Assembly: GCF_020889685.1 (NCBI RefSeq)
Contig: NZ_JACMYO010000013.1
Coordinates: forward strand, 1 to 64,000
DNA: 64,000 nucleotides
Direction of reading: 5' to 3'
DNA from: Bradyrhizobium oropedii
Lineage (GTDB): Bacteria > Pseudomonadota > Alphaproteobacteria > Rhizobiales > Xanthobacteraceae
This document shows positions 62,504 through 64,000 of the stretch, piece after piece. A program made the translations under genes and the position numbers. Within the stretch, counting starts at the first letter, position 1; each line of letters starts with the position of its first letter. The notes under the pieces were generated by a model, which worked only from the letters and a program-made list of their open reading frames with translations, ran no database searches and was not told where the DNA came from.

Positions 62504-63799
62504 ATGCCCGTTCGCCTGGACCGACAGAGCGCCGATTTCGACCAGCGTTTCCGCGACTTTTTGGCGGCCAAGCGCGAGGTGTCGGCCGACGTCGAGCGTG
62601 CCACCCGCGCCATCGTCGACGACGTGGCGGCCCGCGGCGATGCGGCGCTGCTCGAGGCGACCAAGAAGTTCGACCGGCTCGACATCGACGCCGGCGGCCT
62701 GCGCATCACCACCGCCGAGATCGACGCCGCGGTCGCGGCCTGCGATCCCAAGACCGTCGATGCGCTGAAATTCGCGCGCGACCGCATCGAGACGTTTCAT
62801 CGCCGTCAGCTGCCGAAGGACGAGCGCTTCACCGATGCAGCAGGCGTCGAGCTCGGTTGGCGCTGGAGCGCAGTCGATGCGGTCGGGCTTTACGTGCCGG
62901 GCGGCACCGCGGCCTATCCGTCCTCGGTGCTGATGAACGCGGTGCCGGCCAGAGTGGCCGGCGTGCCGCGGGTGGTGATGGTGGTGCCGGCGCCCGACGG
63001 CAAGCTCAACCCGCTGGTGCTCGCGGCAGCAGGTCTCGGCGGCGTCTCGGAAATCTACCGGGTCGGCGGCGCCCAGGCGGTGGCCGCTTTGGCCTACGGC
63101 ACGGCAACGATCGCGCCAGTGGCAAAAATCGTCGGCCCCGGCAACGCCTATGTCGCCGCGGCCAAGCGGCTGGTGTTCGGCAAGGTCGGCATCGACATGA
63201 TCGCCGGCCCCTCCGAGGTGCTCGTCATCGCCGACGACACCGGCAATGCCGACTGGATCGCGGCCGATCTGCTGGCGCAGGCCGAACACGACGTCAGCGC
63301 GCAGTCGATCCTGATCACCGACAGCGCGCGGCTCGCCGCCGATGTCGAGCGCGCGGTCGAGGCGCAGCTTGCGACCCTGCCTCGGGCCGAGATCGCCCGC
63401 ACCTCGTGGAACGATTTTGGTGCCGTCATCAAGATCGCCAAACTGGACGACGCGGTCGAGCTCGCCAATGCGATCGCGGCCGAGCATCTCGAGATCATGA
63501 CCGCGGACGCCGAGGGCCTGTCGAAGAAGGTCCGCAATGCCGGGGCGATCTTCCTCGGAGCCCATACCCCGGAGGCGATCGGCGACTATGTCGGCGGCTC
63601 CAACCACGTGCTGCCGACCGCCCGCTCGGCCCGGTTCTCCTCCGGCCTCGGGGTGCTTGACTTCATGAAGCGAACCTCGATCCTGAGGTGCGGGCCGGAT
63701 CAGCTTCGTGCGCTCGGGCCCGCCGCGATGACGCTCGGTCAGGCCGAGGGTCTCGATGCCCATTCACGTTCCGTCGGATTGCGCCTCAATCTCTCATGA
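62504..63799 (+). CDS. hisD: Histidinol dehydrogenase
   Basis: Zinc- and NAD-dependent enzyme of the last two steps of histidine synthesis (431 residues). Conserved stretches are VGLYVPGGTAAYPSSVLMNA, GGAQAVAALAYGT and KIVGPGNAYVAAAKR, then IDMIAGPSEVLVIAD, LAQAEHDVSAQSILIT and YVGGSNHVLPTARSARFSSGL. The zinc His/Asp set lies in QAEHD and GGSNHVLPT. ATG 62504. Its stop overlaps the next start (ATGA at 63796-63799), so it is coupled to the UPF0262 gene. Confidence 0.96.
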   Translation: MPVRLDRQSADFDQRFRDFLAAKREVSADVERATRAIVDDVAARGDAALLEATKKFDRLDIDAGGLRITTAEIDAAVAACDPKTVDALKFARDRIETFHRRQLPKDERFTDAAGVELGWRWSAVDAVGLYVPGGTAAYPSSVLMNAVPARVAGVPRVVMVVPAPDGKLNPLVLAAAGLGGVSEIYRVGGAQAVAALAYGTATIAPVAKIVGPGNAYVAAAKRLVFGKVGIDMIAGPSEVLVIADDTGNADWIAADLLAQAEHDVSAQSILITDSARLAADVERAVEAQLATLPRAEIARTSWNDFGAVIKIAKLDDAVELANAIAAEHLEIMTADAEGLSKKVRNAGAIFLGAHTPEAIGDYVGGSNHVLPTARSARFSSGLGVLDFMKRTSILRCGPDQLRALGPAAMTLGQAEGLDAHSRSVGLRLNLS

Positions 63800-64000
63800 A
63801 CAAGCCACCAGACGACGAGGATTCCAACAATCGCATCGTCGCGGTGACGCTCGACGAGGAATCGATCGGCCGTTCCGGGCCCGACATCGAGCATGAGCGG
63901 GCGATCGCGATCTACGACCTGGTCGAGCAGAACCTGTTCGCGCCGGAAGGAGCCGAGGTCGGGCCCTACACCCTGCATATCGCGATCACCGGCAACCGCC
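63796..64000 (+). CDS. UPF0262 family protein (3' end outside window)
   Basis: The frame begins MNKPPDDEDSNNRIVAVTLD and continues IGRSGPDIEHERAIAIYDLV, EQNLFAPEGAEVGPYTLHIA and on to the window edge. The IEHER and AIAIYDLVEQNLF stretches match the UPF0262 family, which sits after hisD in rhizobia. ATG 63796 overlaps the hisD stop. Function unknown. The product continues beyond the window. Confidence 0.9.
   Translation, partial: MNKPPDDEDSNNRIVAVTLDEESIGRSGPDIEHERAIAIYDLVEQNLFAPEGAEVGPYTLHIAITGNR

Noticed and set aside
61754-63763. Long minus-strand frame opposite DUF2948 and hisD
   Set aside because: No family resemblance, and it runs through the palindromic repeat.

Overview
The window looks like a chromosomal segment of a Bradyrhizobium-type alphaproteobacterium (Nitrobacteraceae). 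The basis is high GC content, GcrA, a split b/b' ATP synthase F0 operon (atpI-B-E-F'-F), 5-aminolevulinate synthase (C4 heme pathway), the phoR-pstSCAB-phoU-phoB order, opgC, and many palindromic intergenic repeats of the kinds I remember from Bradyrhizobium and Rhodopseudomonas. No rRNA, CRISPR array, prophage or nif/nod genes were seen. One tRNA gene, tRNA-Thr(GGT), is present.

Layout. 1-6.8 kb: phosphate regulon, with a well-formed Pho box before pstS. 7.0-11.3 kb: gcrA facing away from argD-argF-hslO; argD has a strong promoter followed at once by a terminator-like hairpin. 11.4-19.15 kb: a probable accessory block (frameshifted membrane cytochrome c, SulP transporter, NTF2-like protein, RND pump and its adaptor) ending in an IS5-type transposase remnant. 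19.15-23 kb: apaG, a 14-bp tandem repeat, and opgC with two SGNH-hydrolase genes. 23-29.4 kb: glpK, a penicillin-acylase-family enzyme, a GNAT and a GST. 29.8-34.1 kb: thrC, an M16 peptidase, an acetyltransferase and a secreted protein. 34.3-37 kb: ATP synthase F0 operon on the minus strand. 37-43.8 kb: a DsbA-fold isomerase, YjbQ, two MFS carriers, a LuxR-type response regulator, and a SufR-like regulator with a perfect operator palindrome. 43.8-50 kb: SSS-domain hybrid histidine kinase, hemA (frameshifted as given, with a FixK/FNR box upstream) and an MBL hydrolase. 50-54.9 kb: chemotaxis receptor, outer-membrane beta-barrel, HTH protein, a 41-residue membrane protein and an FkbM methyltransferase. 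54.9-57.2 kb: a LysR remnant and an Mrr-type endonuclease next to tRNA-Thr. 57.5-64 kb: a cNMP-binding/thioredoxin-like/TrxR-like fusion flavoprotein with a UBP zinc-finger protein, an esterase, DUF2948 (frameshifted), hisD and the start of a UPF0262 gene.

Three genes (cytochrome c, hemA, DUF2948) are each broken by one missing base in a G/C run. In all three the reading frame and the expected length return exactly when one base is restored. Because hemA is normally essential here, small assembly errors are the likeliest cause. The best candidates for under-described biology are the cNMP/flavoprotein plus UBP-finger pair, the argD leader, the sufR-like operator with a possible leaderless mRNA, the opgC/SGNH operon, and several families of composite palindromic repeats.
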